Of a DNA stretch of 64,000 nt, positions 17,230 to 26,120 are shown in pieces. The notes beneath the pieces were generated by a model. It was not told where the DNA came from. It did not search any database and saw only the letters and a program-made list of their open reading frames with translations. Each line of letters starts with the position of its first letter. The first letter of the stretch is position 1. The position numbers were made by a program, and so were the translations under genes. The DNA comes from Curtobacterium sp. SGAir0471 (GTDB taxonomy: Bacteria; Actinomycetota; Actinomycetes; Actinomycetales; Microbacteriaceae). The stretch is taken from assembly GCF_005490985.1 (NCBI RefSeq), contig NZ_CP027869.1, positions 2,542,001 to 2,606,000 on the forward strand, read 5' to 3'.

Positions 17230-18654
17230 TTACTTCACTCGCTGGTAGTTGACCGACGTGATCTCGATGCGTTCACCGTTCAGTGTGGCGTAGGCCGGGT
17301 GGTCGTACGACACCTCGCGGTCGAACGCTTCTTGGGTCTTGTCCGCGGACTTGCCGCTCTTGACCTCGATGCCTTCCCACGTCCCGTCTGGTTTCTTCAT
17401 CAATCCGTCGTAGACGCGCTCCTTCGTCGCGCCCTCCATCTCTGCGCGAACATGCTGCGTCGACGTGACCTTGGTCCCGTTCTCCGCTTCGTACTGCTTG
17501 ATGCCCTGCGCTTCTTTCTCTGCCGAGTCGATGCGGGCCCTGTCGTTGTCCTTCGACTGGTACTCGCCCTTGTTGTTCCGACCTGGGTGGTTCTCGTTCG
17601 GGCCGTTCGGATCCTTCTTCGCCTGCTCCACGTGGTCAGTGCGGTTCGGGTTGACACGGTCATCTGTCATCGCGTGGACACCGAGCTGCCCGCCTCCGGC
17701 CGTTGCAGCCGCAGCGCCGGCACCCATGACGGCGATGCCGGCAGCGTTCAACGGCACTCCAGCCAAGGCGCCGACTCCGGTTGCATCGAGCGCAACGCCG
17801 CCGCCCTCCATCGCCGCGCCACCAGCCATCATCGCGATGCCGCCGAGCAACTCGAGTGTCTCGTCCGGGTGCTCGACCATCGCGTTACCCAGCGACGCGA
17901 AGATGTTCCCAGCGACCGCCGCGGTGTCCTGCACGTACGGCCACATCGCCTCCGCTTCTGCGCCGAGGACGGCGCTGCCGAGGCCAACCGCTGCCTTGGT
18001 GGTGTTCCACGCGTCCTCGAACCAGTTGCGGTGGTGGTCGCCGCCGACCTTGCCGGACACGTTCGTTGCCGTGTGCACCGGGTGCGCGTCCACCGTCGAT
18101 GGGCTGATGCCGTCGAGTTGCGCGGCGAGGCCCGCCAACGTCGTCGTGACGTTGTCGTTGTGGCGCTCCACCTTGACTCGGAGGGCGACTTCCTCGCCGA
18201 CGAGCTCCGGCACCTGCTCCCAGTTGGTGACGACCGTAGCGACGGCTCCGAGGACGTCACCGGCTGCGGCCTGCTTCGCGGCGGCTGCGGCAACCTGGCC
18301 GGGAGCAGAGGCGTGGAACTGCTCGATCTGCTGCACCAGCACGTCGCGGTCGCGCTTGAGGTCCTCGATGCTGTTCGCGGCGCGGCAAGCCACCTGCAGG
18401 AACTCGTCCGCGGCGGCCTGCATCTGCCGGGCCTTCTGCACTGCCGAGTCCATCAGGGGCGTCAGCACCGGCTGCAGCGCATCGGAGATGAACACGGTCG
18501 GCAGCTGCGACCAGGACCGTGATCCGTCGGTCGCTGCATCGAGGACTCCATCCGCCGCGGAAGCGAACCGGCGAGCAGCGCTGCGGAGCCCGTCCGCGTC
18601 ATCGGGTACGTCCGTGACGTCGGCGGCGGTCAACGCACCGGCGAGATCGCTCAA
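17230..18654 (-). CDS. Polymorphic toxin with C-terminal PD-(D/E)XK-like nuclease domain
   Basis: This 474-aa protein is built like an actinobacterial contact or secreted toxin. Residues 1-180 are long helices with LXG/WXG-like composition (LRSAARRFASAADGVLDAAT, AADEFLQVACRAANS). Residues about 235-330 form a Gly/Ala-rich hydrophobic stretch (ELLGGIAMMAGGAAMEGGGV). A polar linker rich in Asn/Lys follows (about 335-400). The last 75 residues hold a nuclease-like core, YDGLMKKPDGTWEGIEVKSG, giving Asp416, Glu430 and Lys432 in D-x13-ExK order. Such domains cut DNA or RNA; the target is inferred. The start is TTG 18654, overlapping the upstream helical gene as TTGA. Export by a type VII-like system is likely from the N-terminal form, but no ESX gene is in the window. 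Confidence 0.8.
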   Translation of the reverse strand: MSDLAGALTAADVTDVPDDADGLRSAARRFASAADGVLDAATDGSRSWSQLPTVFISDALQPVLTPLMDSAVQKARQMQAAADEFLQVACRAANSIEDLKRDRDVLVQQIEQFHASAPGQVAAAAAKQAAAGDVLGAVATVVTNWEQVPELVGEEVALRVKVERHNDNVTTTLAGLAAQLDGISPSTVDAHPVHTATNVSGKVGGDHHRNWFEDAWNTTKAAVGLGSAVLGAEAEAMWPYVQDTAAVAGNIFASLGNAMVEHPDETLELLGGIAMMAGGAAMEGGGVALDATGVGALAGVPLNAAGIAVMGAGAAAATAGGGQLGVHAMTDDRVNPNRTDHVEQAKKDPNGPNENHPGRNNKGEYQSKDNDRARIDSAEKEAQGIKQYEAENGTKVTSTQHVRAEMEGATKERVYDGLMKKPDGTWEGIEVKSGKSADKTQEAFDREVSYDHPAYATLNGERIEITSVNYQRVK

Positions 18655-18956
18655 TTCCCGATGCTCCGGGCAGCGTCGGCAATGTTGCCGTCGGTGGCCG
18701 TGATGGCTGTCGCCGCGACGGTCAGCGACGTGCTCAGACTCGTCATCCGGTCACCGATGTCAGTTGACCGTCCTCGGAACCGGTCCTGCAGTCGCAGCAT
18801 CGAGTCCGCCAACGGCGACGATGTCACCGCGCTCGTGGCAGCGGCGAGCGCTGCGTCCGCCTGCGCGGCGTGCTCGTCACTGGTGACACCGCGAAGTTTC
18901 AGCTCCCGGACCAACGCCTCAAGGCCACGTTCATCGAGTCGCAACTCCCCAGCCAT
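18651..18956 (-). CDS. Helical ESAT-6-like partner of the toxin
   Basis: This 101-aa, almost wholly helical protein starts MAGELRLDERGLEALVRELK and continues through Ala/Ser-rich helices to DAARSIGN. The size and two-helix character match type VII secretion substrates or chaperone partners (WXG100/DUF2580-like), although no clear WXG motif is present. AAGGGG precedes ATG 18956. It is coupled to the toxin gene by a 4-bp overlap, so partner, toxin and immunity candidate form one operon. In such operons this gene often helps the toxin enter the secretion machine; here that is inference. Confidence 0.65.
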   Translation of the reverse strand: MAGELRLDERGLEALVRELKLRGVTSDEHAAQADAALAAATSAVTSSPLADSMLRLQDRFRGRSTDIGDRMTSLSTSLTVAATAITATDGNIADAARSIGN

Positions 18957-19068
18957 GAAACCCCTTGTTCGTGGGACAGCGTGTTGCAGAGGTAACCATA
19001 CGTCGGACCTGGGTGGTCGCGCGACGGCGGTCTGCCTCCTGACCCTCGAAAGCCAGCGACAATGCGGT

Positions 19069-19383
19069 GTGATCTCCGGGTTGAACCTTCCCGTCACCGT
19101 CACCTTCCGCGACGACGTCCCGGGGATGGCTCGACGAGGCAGTGCCCGGCTGCTGGTCGAGGCAGTCCGCGTCGCCAGCGCACACCGGTCGTCCGGCGTC
19201 GGAACCACTCTGATGCGATGGGTCGTCGAGCAGGCCGCGGTTGCACTCGGGACTCCGCTGGTGCAGCTGACTTCCGACGCCGCGCGGACCGACGCGCATC
19301 GCTTCCACCGTCGTCTCGGCTTCATCGACTCCCACGTCGGCTTCAAGATCGCCGTGTCGTTGCCCGACGCGCCTGTCCGGTAG
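19069..19383 (+). pseudogene. N-terminally truncated GNAT acetyltransferase
   Basis: The 104 codons to TAG 19381-19383 encode only the last three quarters of a GNAT: FRDDVPGMARRGSARLL, LLVEAVRVASAHRSSGVGTT (acetyl-CoA loop region), LVQLTSDAARTDAHRFHRRL and LGFIDSHVGFK. The N-terminal strand and helices before FRDDVPG are missing; the frame upstream is unrelated sequence from behind the toxin operon. The remnant faces the head of the toxin operon, so the junction near 18960-19070 looks like a recombination endpoint. A very short functional enzyme is unlikely. Confidence 0.65.
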
Positions 19384-19405
19384 CCGGTCGAGCATCGGTA
19401 GTTCT

Positions 19406-19422
19406 TCTGACCTGAGGTCAGA
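19406..19422. terminator. Hairpin after the GNAT remnant
   Basis: TCTGACC, three bases, GGTCAGA: a perfect 7-bp stem 22 bp past the stop. The rest of 19384-19638 has no gene or other recognisable element. Confidence 0.4.
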
Positions 19423-19638
19423 TCCGCTCGCTCCGTCGGTCCGCCGAGTCTCACGTGTCTGGTCCTGACGAGATTCCGGTGCGGGCCCGTCGATCGGCCC
19501 GATCCGCTCACCGAGCGTCAGTCTCTCGAGCGGATTCTCGCCCTGGGCTCCCGTCGTGTCCGTGCGGGCCCCAGGAGCGCACGCTGCTCGGGCACGAGCC
19601 GTCTCCTCCCGGCACCGCGGAGCCGACTCGTCTTCCGG

Positions 19639-20361
19639 TCAGAGCGCGTGCGTCCCGAGCAACGCCCCCGCGACGTACGTCGCCGCGAGCGCGAGCGCCC
19701 CACCCACGACCACCCGCAGCGCCGCCCGACCTCGACGGGCACCACCGAGCACCGCCCCCGTGGTCCCCGTCAGCGCGAGGGCCACGAGCGATGCCGTCAC
19801 GGTGACGGCGACACGAGCGGACTCCGGCGCGAGCAACATCGCGATGAAGGGCAGGAGCGCGCCGACGGTGAACGTCGCCGCCGACACCCACGCCGCCCGC
19901 CAGGGGCTGACGACCTCGTCCTCAGCATCCCGGAGCGCGGCCTCTGCCCGACGCCGGCGGACCTCGGGGCGCGCGAGTTCCCGTGCGACGGCGTCCGCCA
20001 CCGAGTCCTCGACGCCGAGCGACCGGTAGTGCGCGGCGAGCGCCGGAGCGTCCTCGGCGTCGGCCTCGAGCTTCGCCTGCTCCGCGGCCTGTCCGGTGCG
20101 CTGCGCGTCACGGGCCCCGCTGACGGAGATGTACTCGCCGAGGGCCATCGAGATCGCACCACCGACGAGCGCCGCGGTCCCGGCCGCCACGACCGGCCCC
20201 GTGCCCGCCCCGGCACCGGCGACGCCGACGAGCACGGCCGCGACGGACACGATGCCGTCGTTCGCGCCGAGCAGGCCGGCGCGGAGCCAGTTGAGTCGGG
20301 CGGCGCTGGCGGCGTCGTCGTGCTCGGCGGTGGGGAGCGAGAGGTCCGATGCAGTCGACAT
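19639..20361 (-). CDS. VIT1/CCC1-family iron or manganese transporter
   Basis: This 240-aa membrane protein has five predicted segments. Family motifs are LNWLRAGLLGANDGIVSVAA at the first helix, GGAISMALGEYISVSGARDA at the second, and a long charged cytosolic loop (about residues 85-140) that binds metal in homologues. It ends with LLPFIAMLL and two further helices. VIT/CCC1 proteins move Fe2+ or Mn2+ out of the cytoplasm. Two DtxR/IdeR-like boxes just upstream (20399-20417 and 20433-20451) suggest iron control. Confidence 0.92.
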   Translation of the reverse strand: MSTASDLSLPTAEHDDAASAARLNWLRAGLLGANDGIVSVAAVLVGVAGAGAGTGPVVAAGTAALVGGAISMALGEYISVSGARDAQRTGQAAEQAKLEADAEDAPALAAHYRSLGVEDSVADAVARELARPEVRRRRAEAALRDAEDEVVSPWRAAWVSAATFTVGALLPFIAMLLAPESARVAVTVTASLVALALTGTTGAVLGGARRGRAALRVVVGGALALAATYVAGALLGTHAL

Positions 20362-20398
20362 GACGGTAATGGAACCACTCCCGAGCCGATCGCGCCAG

Positions 20399-20417
20399 CA
20401 AGGTGAGGCAAGCCTGA
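20399..20417. promoter_or_regulatory. DtxR/IdeR-like iron box 1 upstream of the VIT gene
   Basis: CAAGGTGAGGCAAGCCTGA matches 13 of 19 positions of the consensus TTAGGTTAGGCTAACCTAA. It lies 37 bp upstream of the VIT start codon. Confidence 0.6.
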
Positions 20418-20430
20418 TCAGGGGTTTCGT

Positions 20431-20453
20431 GGTGAGGTGAGCCTCACCTCACC
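20431..20453. promoter_or_regulatory. 23-bp perfect palindrome: iron box 2 and/or terminator
   Basis: Eleven-base arms GGTGAGGTGAG and CTCACCTCACC surround a single C. The inner 19 bp (20433-20451) match 14 of 19 positions of the DtxR/IdeR consensus. It overlaps the stop codon of the GNAT gene at 20449, so it could also end that transcript. Confidence 0.6.
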
Positions 20454-20946
20454 CGCCGACACCCGCCCGCCAGACGTGGGTCGGACGGCCGCTCAACGCG
20501 TGCGGGAACGGCTCGCCGACCGGTCGGAAACCGGCGCTCGCGTAGAGCGCGAGGGCGGGGGCGTTGTCGTCCAGCGCGTGCAGCTCGCACCGGACGTGAC
20601 CGGCGGCCGCGGCGGCGTCCACCGCTGCCGCGAGCAGCCGGCGTCCGAGGCCGTGACCCTGCGCGGCAGGCGCGACCGCGAGCAGGCTGAGGTACGCGGC
20701 GTCGCTCGGCGTCCCGCCGGATCCGGGTGCGCTGACGAGGGCGAACCCGAGCGGGACGGCTCCGCCGTCCTCGGCGACGACGAGTGCCACCCGCTCCGCC
20801 GCGAACTTCTCGTCCGCGCGGGCGCGCACCGCTTCGGACGCCGGGACGCCGTCACGGTCCGCGACGGCGTCGACCCAGAGCGCGACGCACGCCGCCGCGG
20901 TCGACTCGTCGTCCGCGGTGCGCACGACGAAGGACGACCCGATCAC
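20449..20946 (-). CDS. GNAT-family N-acetyltransferase
   Basis: This 165-aa acetyltransferase shows the complete GNAT core. It has FVVRTADDESTAAACVALWVDAV at the N terminus, strand AYLSLLAVAPAAQGHGLGRRLL with the acetyl-CoA loop QGHGLG, and ALALYASAGFRPVGE near the end. The acceptor is unknown. GTG 20946 lies 34 bp after the monooxygenase gene stop, so the two may be co-transcribed. Its stop codon sits within the palindrome that also resembles an iron box. Confidence 0.85.
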   Translation of the reverse strand: MIGSSFVVRTADDESTAAACVALWVDAVADRDGVPASEAVRARADEKFAAERVALVVAEDGGAVPLGFALVSAPGSGGTPSDAAYLSLLAVAPAAQGHGLGRRLLAAAVDAAAAAGHVRCELHALDDNAPALALYASAGFRPVGEPFPHALSGRPTHVWRAGVGG

Positions 20947-20980
20947 CGGACCACCCTACGTCGCACGCCCCGGCGGTCGG

Positions 20981-22378
20981 TCAGGCGGTCGCCCGTGCGC
21001 CGACGCGGTACTGCGCGCCGCGGTGCTCGTCGGGCAGGCGGTCGCCGCGGCCGTGCAGCTTGTGGCGGAGCGACCCCTCGACGTACTCCTCGGGGTACGC
21101 GCCGCGGGCCCGCAGCTCGGGCACGACGAACTCGATGACGTCCTCCCACGTGCCGGGGGTCACCGCGTAGGCGAGGTTGAACCCGTCGACGTCGGTCTGC
21201 TCCTGGATGTCGATGAGCTGCTGCGCGATCGTCGACCCGGAGCCGACCGCGACCGGGCCGAGTCCGCCGATGGCGGTGTGCTCGGCGATGTCGCGGACGG
21301 TCCAGTTCGAGCCGTCCTCCCCCGTCGCCGCCGACAGGTTCGCGGCCGCCGACTGGATGGCGTTCGACTCGATGTTGCCGAGCGGTTCGTCCAGGTCGTA
21401 CTGCGACAGGTCCACACCCATCCAGCCGGAGTTGAGCACGAGCGCCCCCTCGGCCGACGCGTACGACAGGTAGTCGCGGTACTTGGCCTGGGCCGCCTCG
21501 TCGGTCTCGTCGGTGATGACCGTGAGCAGCGTGTAGACGCGGGCTGCGTAGCGGTCGCGACCAGCTGCCTCCAGGGCGTCGCGGATCTTGCCGACGGTGG
21601 CCGCGAGCTGCGGGACCGTCGGCGCGCCGACGAAGACCGCCTCGGCGTTCTCGGCGGCGAAGCGGATGCCGCGCGGCGAGGCGCCGGCCTGGTAGACGAC
21701 GGGGCTGCGCTGGACCGAGGGCTCGGACAGGTGGATCCCGGGGACGTCGAAGTGCTGGCCCTGGTGCTCGATCGGGTGCACCTTCGCCGGGTCGGTGAAG
21801 ACGCCGGTCTCGCGGTCCTCGACGACGGCGTCGTCCTCCCACGAGCCCTCCCACAGCTTGTAGAGCACCTCGAGGTACTCGTCGGCGACGTCGTAGCGGT
21901 CGTCGTGCGAGAGCTGGTCGGTCTGACCCATGTTGCGAGCCGCGCTCGGCAGGTACCCGGTGACGACGTTCCAGCCGATGCGGCCCTTCGTCAGGTGGTC
22001 GAGCGTCGAGATGCGACGGGCGAACGGGTACGGGTGCTCGTAGGCGGTGCCCGCGGTGATGCCGAACCCGAGGTGCTCGGTGACGGAGGCCATCGCGGAG
22101 ACGAGCAGGATCGGGTCGTTCACCGGCACCTGCGACCCGGTGCGGAGCGCCGCCTCGTTCGTCCCGCCGTAGACGTCGTAGGTGCCGAGGACGTCGGCGA
22201 TGAAGATGCCGTCGAAGCGCCCACGCTCGAGCAGCTGCGCCAGGTCCGTCCAGTACGACAGCTCGTTGTAGTTCCGCGATCGGTCGCGGGGGTGGCGCCA
22301 CAGTCCGGAGGACTGGTGCGCCACGCAGTTCATGTCGAACGCGTTGAACCGGATCTGCCGCTGCTTCGGGTCGCTCAC
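20981..22378 (-). CDS. LLM-class flavin-dependent monooxygenase (NtaA/SnaA/DszA family)
   Basis: This 465-aa FMNH2-dependent monooxygenase is related to nitrilotriacetate and alkyl-sulfide monooxygenases. Family features are an N-terminal RFNAFDMNCVAHQSSGLWRHP, the FDGIFIADVLGTYDVYGG barrel strand, HLGFGITAGTAYEHPYPFAR, and WNVVTGYLPSAARNMG. The substrate may be an organosulfur or chelator compound. The flavin reductase partner is not adjacent. GTG 22378 is 7 nt from a TAGCGT -10 hexamer with no Shine-Dalgarno, so the message is probably leaderless. Confidence 0.9.
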   Translation of the reverse strand: MSDPKQRQIRFNAFDMNCVAHQSSGLWRHPRDRSRNYNELSYWTDLAQLLERGRFDGIFIADVLGTYDVYGGTNEAALRTGSQVPVNDPILLVSAMASVTEHLGFGITAGTAYEHPYPFARRISTLDHLTKGRIGWNVVTGYLPSAARNMGQTDQLSHDDRYDVADEYLEVLYKLWEGSWEDDAVVEDRETGVFTDPAKVHPIEHQGQHFDVPGIHLSEPSVQRSPVVYQAGASPRGIRFAAENAEAVFVGAPTVPQLAATVGKIRDALEAAGRDRYAARVYTLLTVITDETDEAAQAKYRDYLSYASAEGALVLNSGWMGVDLSQYDLDEPLGNIESNAIQSAAANLSAATGEDGSNWTVRDIAEHTAIGGLGPVAVGSGSTIAQQLIDIQEQTDVDGFNLAYAVTPGTWEDVIEFVVPELRARGAYPEEYVEGSLRHKLHGRGDRLPDEHRGAQYRVGARATA

Positions 22379-22385
22379 GGTCGCG

Positions 22386-22391
22386 ACGCTA
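22386..22391 (-). promoter_or_regulatory. -10 hexamer TAGCGT of the monooxygenase gene
   Basis: TAGCGT on the minus strand, followed by 7 nt and GTG 22378. Confidence 0.6.
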
Positions 22392-22448
22392 CGTGGCGGA
22401 GGCGTCCTGGTCACGCACCGTGACGAAGCGTGACACGCGACCGTGTGC

Positions 22449-22492
22449 CGGACGGGAGGCGCGGGACCGGCCCGCCCCGCGCCTCCCGTCCG
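22449..22492. terminator. GGACGGGAGGC-family palindrome after sufU
   Basis: Seventeen-base perfect arms (CGGACGGGAGGCGCGGG and complement) with a 10-nt loop, 54 bp past the sufU stop. One of seven copies of this palindrome family in the window. Confidence 0.75.
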
Positions 22493-22545
22493 TCGCACGC
22501 TCGTGTCAGCGGGCTGCGCTTGCGTCAGCGGGCTGCGCTGGCCCC

Positions 22546-24335
<1,790 letters not shown>

Positions 24336-24379
24336 TCAGCGGACAGGCGGGATCGCGCCCCGGCTCGCTCCGCGGGGCG

Positions 24380-24396
24380 GCGGGAGGCCCTCCCGC
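24380..24396 (-). terminator. Hairpin at the end of the MT0933-like gene
   Basis: GCGGGAG, three bases, CTCCCGC: a 7-bp stem touching the TAG stop at 24396-24398. Confidence 0.5.
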
Positions 24397-24608
24397 TACT
24401 CGTTGCCGATGCGCTTGTCGGCTGCGTCGCGGGCGTTGTCGATCTTGTCGTCGTACTTGCCGCCGGTGGCCTTCTTGACGGCGTCGGCCACACCGCCGAG
24501 GACCTTGTCGCTGACGTCCTCGGCCTTCTCGCTCTTCAGGGCGTCCTGGACCTTGCCGTCCTTCAGGAACTCCTGCGCCTTCTTCGTGATGTCGTCGAAC
24601 CCCGCCAT
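24396..24608 (-). CDS. MT0933-like (Rv0909-type) small helical protein
   Basis: This 70-aa Lys/Asp-rich protein starts MAGFDDITKKAQEFLKDGKV and ends KYDDKIDNARDAADKRIGNE. It matches the MT0933/Rv0909 family, annotated as antitoxin-like. The charged amphipathic helices also recall CsbD stress proteins. No toxin gene is adjacent: the neighbours are sufS and a ClC channel gene. In many actinobacteria this protein occurs without a partner, so an antitoxin role is doubtful here. Confidence 0.75.
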   Translation of the reverse strand: MAGFDDITKKAQEFLKDGKVQDALKSEKAEDVSDKVLGGVADAVKKATGGKYDDKIDNARDAADKRIGNE

Positions 24609-24703
24609 GGACGGCTCCTCACCTCGTGCGGGGCCCGTCGCCCCGACCTGCCGCCGATGGTAGGCGCGCGCACCGCTCGTGTCCGCGGTGCCCCGGCTGC
24701 GCC

Positions 24704-25999
24704 TCAGACCATCTGGGCGCTGCGCCGCCGCGCGAGCACGTAGGAGACCGCGACCGAACCCGTGATCGCCAGGAGCGACGGGATCAGGATGTCCGTGCCC
24801 TCCTGCGTGAACTCGACGACGAGCACGAGGGCGGTGAACGGCGCGCGCATCGTGGTCGCCAGGAAGGCCGCCGCGCCGACGAACGCGAAGGCCGCGAGGC
24901 TCGATCCGTCAGCCGGCCAGAGCAGCACCCACAGGCCGCCGAGGGCACCGCCGACCGCGGACCCGATGGCGATCGAGGGCGTCAGCGTGCCGCCGACCGC
25001 ACCGGCCCCGATCGTCGCCGACGTGGTGATGGTCCGGATGATGCCGAGCAGCAGCAGGAACACGATCGGCGACAGACCCGCGAACGTCGGCGCCTCTGTC
25101 GTGGCGTTCATCGCGACGAGTCCGAGGGCGCGGCCGTTGCCGAGGATCTCCGGGAACGGCACGGCGATGAGCCCGACCATGGCGAACACGACCGGCAGCA
25201 CCACGAGCAGGTGCCACCCCTTCGGCGCCATCCCCTGCAACCGGTTCGTGAGCTTGACGAAGCCGACCCCGGCGAACCCGAGCACCGGCCCGACGATGAT
25301 CGCCCACACCAGCAGCGACGGCGACAGGTGCATCGCGGGCACGTGGTAGAGCACCTCGTCCGGGATCACGATCCGGGCGGTGAACGCGGCGATCGCGCTC
25401 GTGGCGAATGCCGGCAGCGCGGTGGCGAACGTCAGCTCGCCGAGCAGGACCTCGACCGCGAAGAGCGCTCCGCCGAGCGGGACGTCGTACACCGCGGCCA
25501 GGCCGGCAGCCGCTCCGCAGGCCACCAGGATCCGCGTCTCACGACCGGTCAGACCCGCACGCGCGGTGACGAGCTGGGACAGCCAGGCACCGATCTCGCG
25601 CGGCGCGACCTCCTTCCCGATGGACGCACCGAGCCCGACCGCGAGGATCTGCACCGCGGCGTTCGCGACCGTGGCGAACGCCGGCATCCGCTTGCCGTCG
25701 ACGGCACCGGTCACCGACACGACGGGCTTCGCCCACCGTCGGAGCGCCCACCACGCGACGCCCGTCAGGACACCGGCCGCGGCGAGCGCGAGGAAGCGGT
25801 TCAGCCCGGACGGCGCGTCCGCGGCCTCGCGGTGCCCGCCGAACGGGTAGCCGAAGGCGACGAACTGGATGGCCTGCAGGGCGAGCCACACCGCGATGCC
25901 CGCGACCCCGCCGGCGATGCCGACGAGTGCGGTGATGACGGCGAGCTTGAGGGCCCAGACCGGCGTGGTCGTGCGTGTCGCGGTTCCGGTCTGCGGCAT
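24704..25999 (-). CDS. ClC-family chloride channel or H+/Cl- exchanger
   Basis: This 431-aa ClC membrane protein has about 10-12 hydrophobic helices. The second ClC motif reads LGASIGKEVAPREIGAWL: the gating glutamate is kept, but the usual GREGP becomes GKEVAP. The anion-site motif VGGTLTPSIAIGSAVGG corresponds to GGIFxPSL. The usual GSGIP element at the N terminus is replaced by SVTGAVDGKRM. It probably exchanges chloride or another anion such as fluoride or nitrate. ATG 25999 lies 7 nt after a TAGGCT -10, so the mRNA is probably leaderless. Confidence 0.88.
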   Translation of the reverse strand: MPQTGTATRTTTPVWALKLAVITALVGIAGGVAGIAVWLALQAIQFVAFGYPFGGHREAADAPSGLNRFLALAAAGVLTGVAWWALRRWAKPVVSVTGAVDGKRMPAFATVANAAVQILAVGLGASIGKEVAPREIGAWLSQLVTARAGLTGRETRILVACGAAAGLAAVYDVPLGGALFAVEVLLGELTFATALPAFATSAIAAFTARIVIPDEVLYHVPAMHLSPSLLVWAIIVGPVLGFAGVGFVKLTNRLQGMAPKGWHLLVVLPVVFAMVGLIAVPFPEILGNGRALGLVAMNATTEAPTFAGLSPIVFLLLLGIIRTITTSATIGAGAVGGTLTPSIAIGSAVGGALGGLWVLLWPADGSSLAAFAFVGAAAFLATTMRAPFTALVLVVEFTQEGTDILIPSLLAITGSVAVSYVLARRRSAQMV

Positions 26000-26006
26000 G
26001 ACGGGA

Positions 26007-26012
26007 AGCCTA
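26007..26012 (-). promoter_or_regulatory. -10 hexamer TAGGCT of the ClC gene
   Basis: TAGGCT on the minus strand, followed by 7 nt and ATG 25999. Confidence 0.6.
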
Positions 26013-26055
26013 GCGGCGATCGGGACCGGCCCACGGACCGCGGACCTGACCTGTG

Positions 26056-26103
26056 GACGGACGGGAGGCCCGGGGCGGCGTCGCCACGGGCGTCCCGTCC
26101 GTC
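26056..26103. terminator. GGACGGGAGGC-family palindrome after the alpha-galactosidase gene
   Basis: Left arm 26056-26072 and right arm 26087-26103 pair over GACGGACGGGA and CCCG with a 2-base mismatch between. It lies 18 bp past the alpha-galactosidase stop. Confidence 0.7.
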
Positions 26104-26120
26104 TCCTGGTCGCGTCCCGG

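Noticed and set aside
24396..24608. Toxin-antitoxin pair
   Set aside because: The MT0933-like gene has no toxin-sized partner on either side; the neighbours are sufS and a ClC gene.
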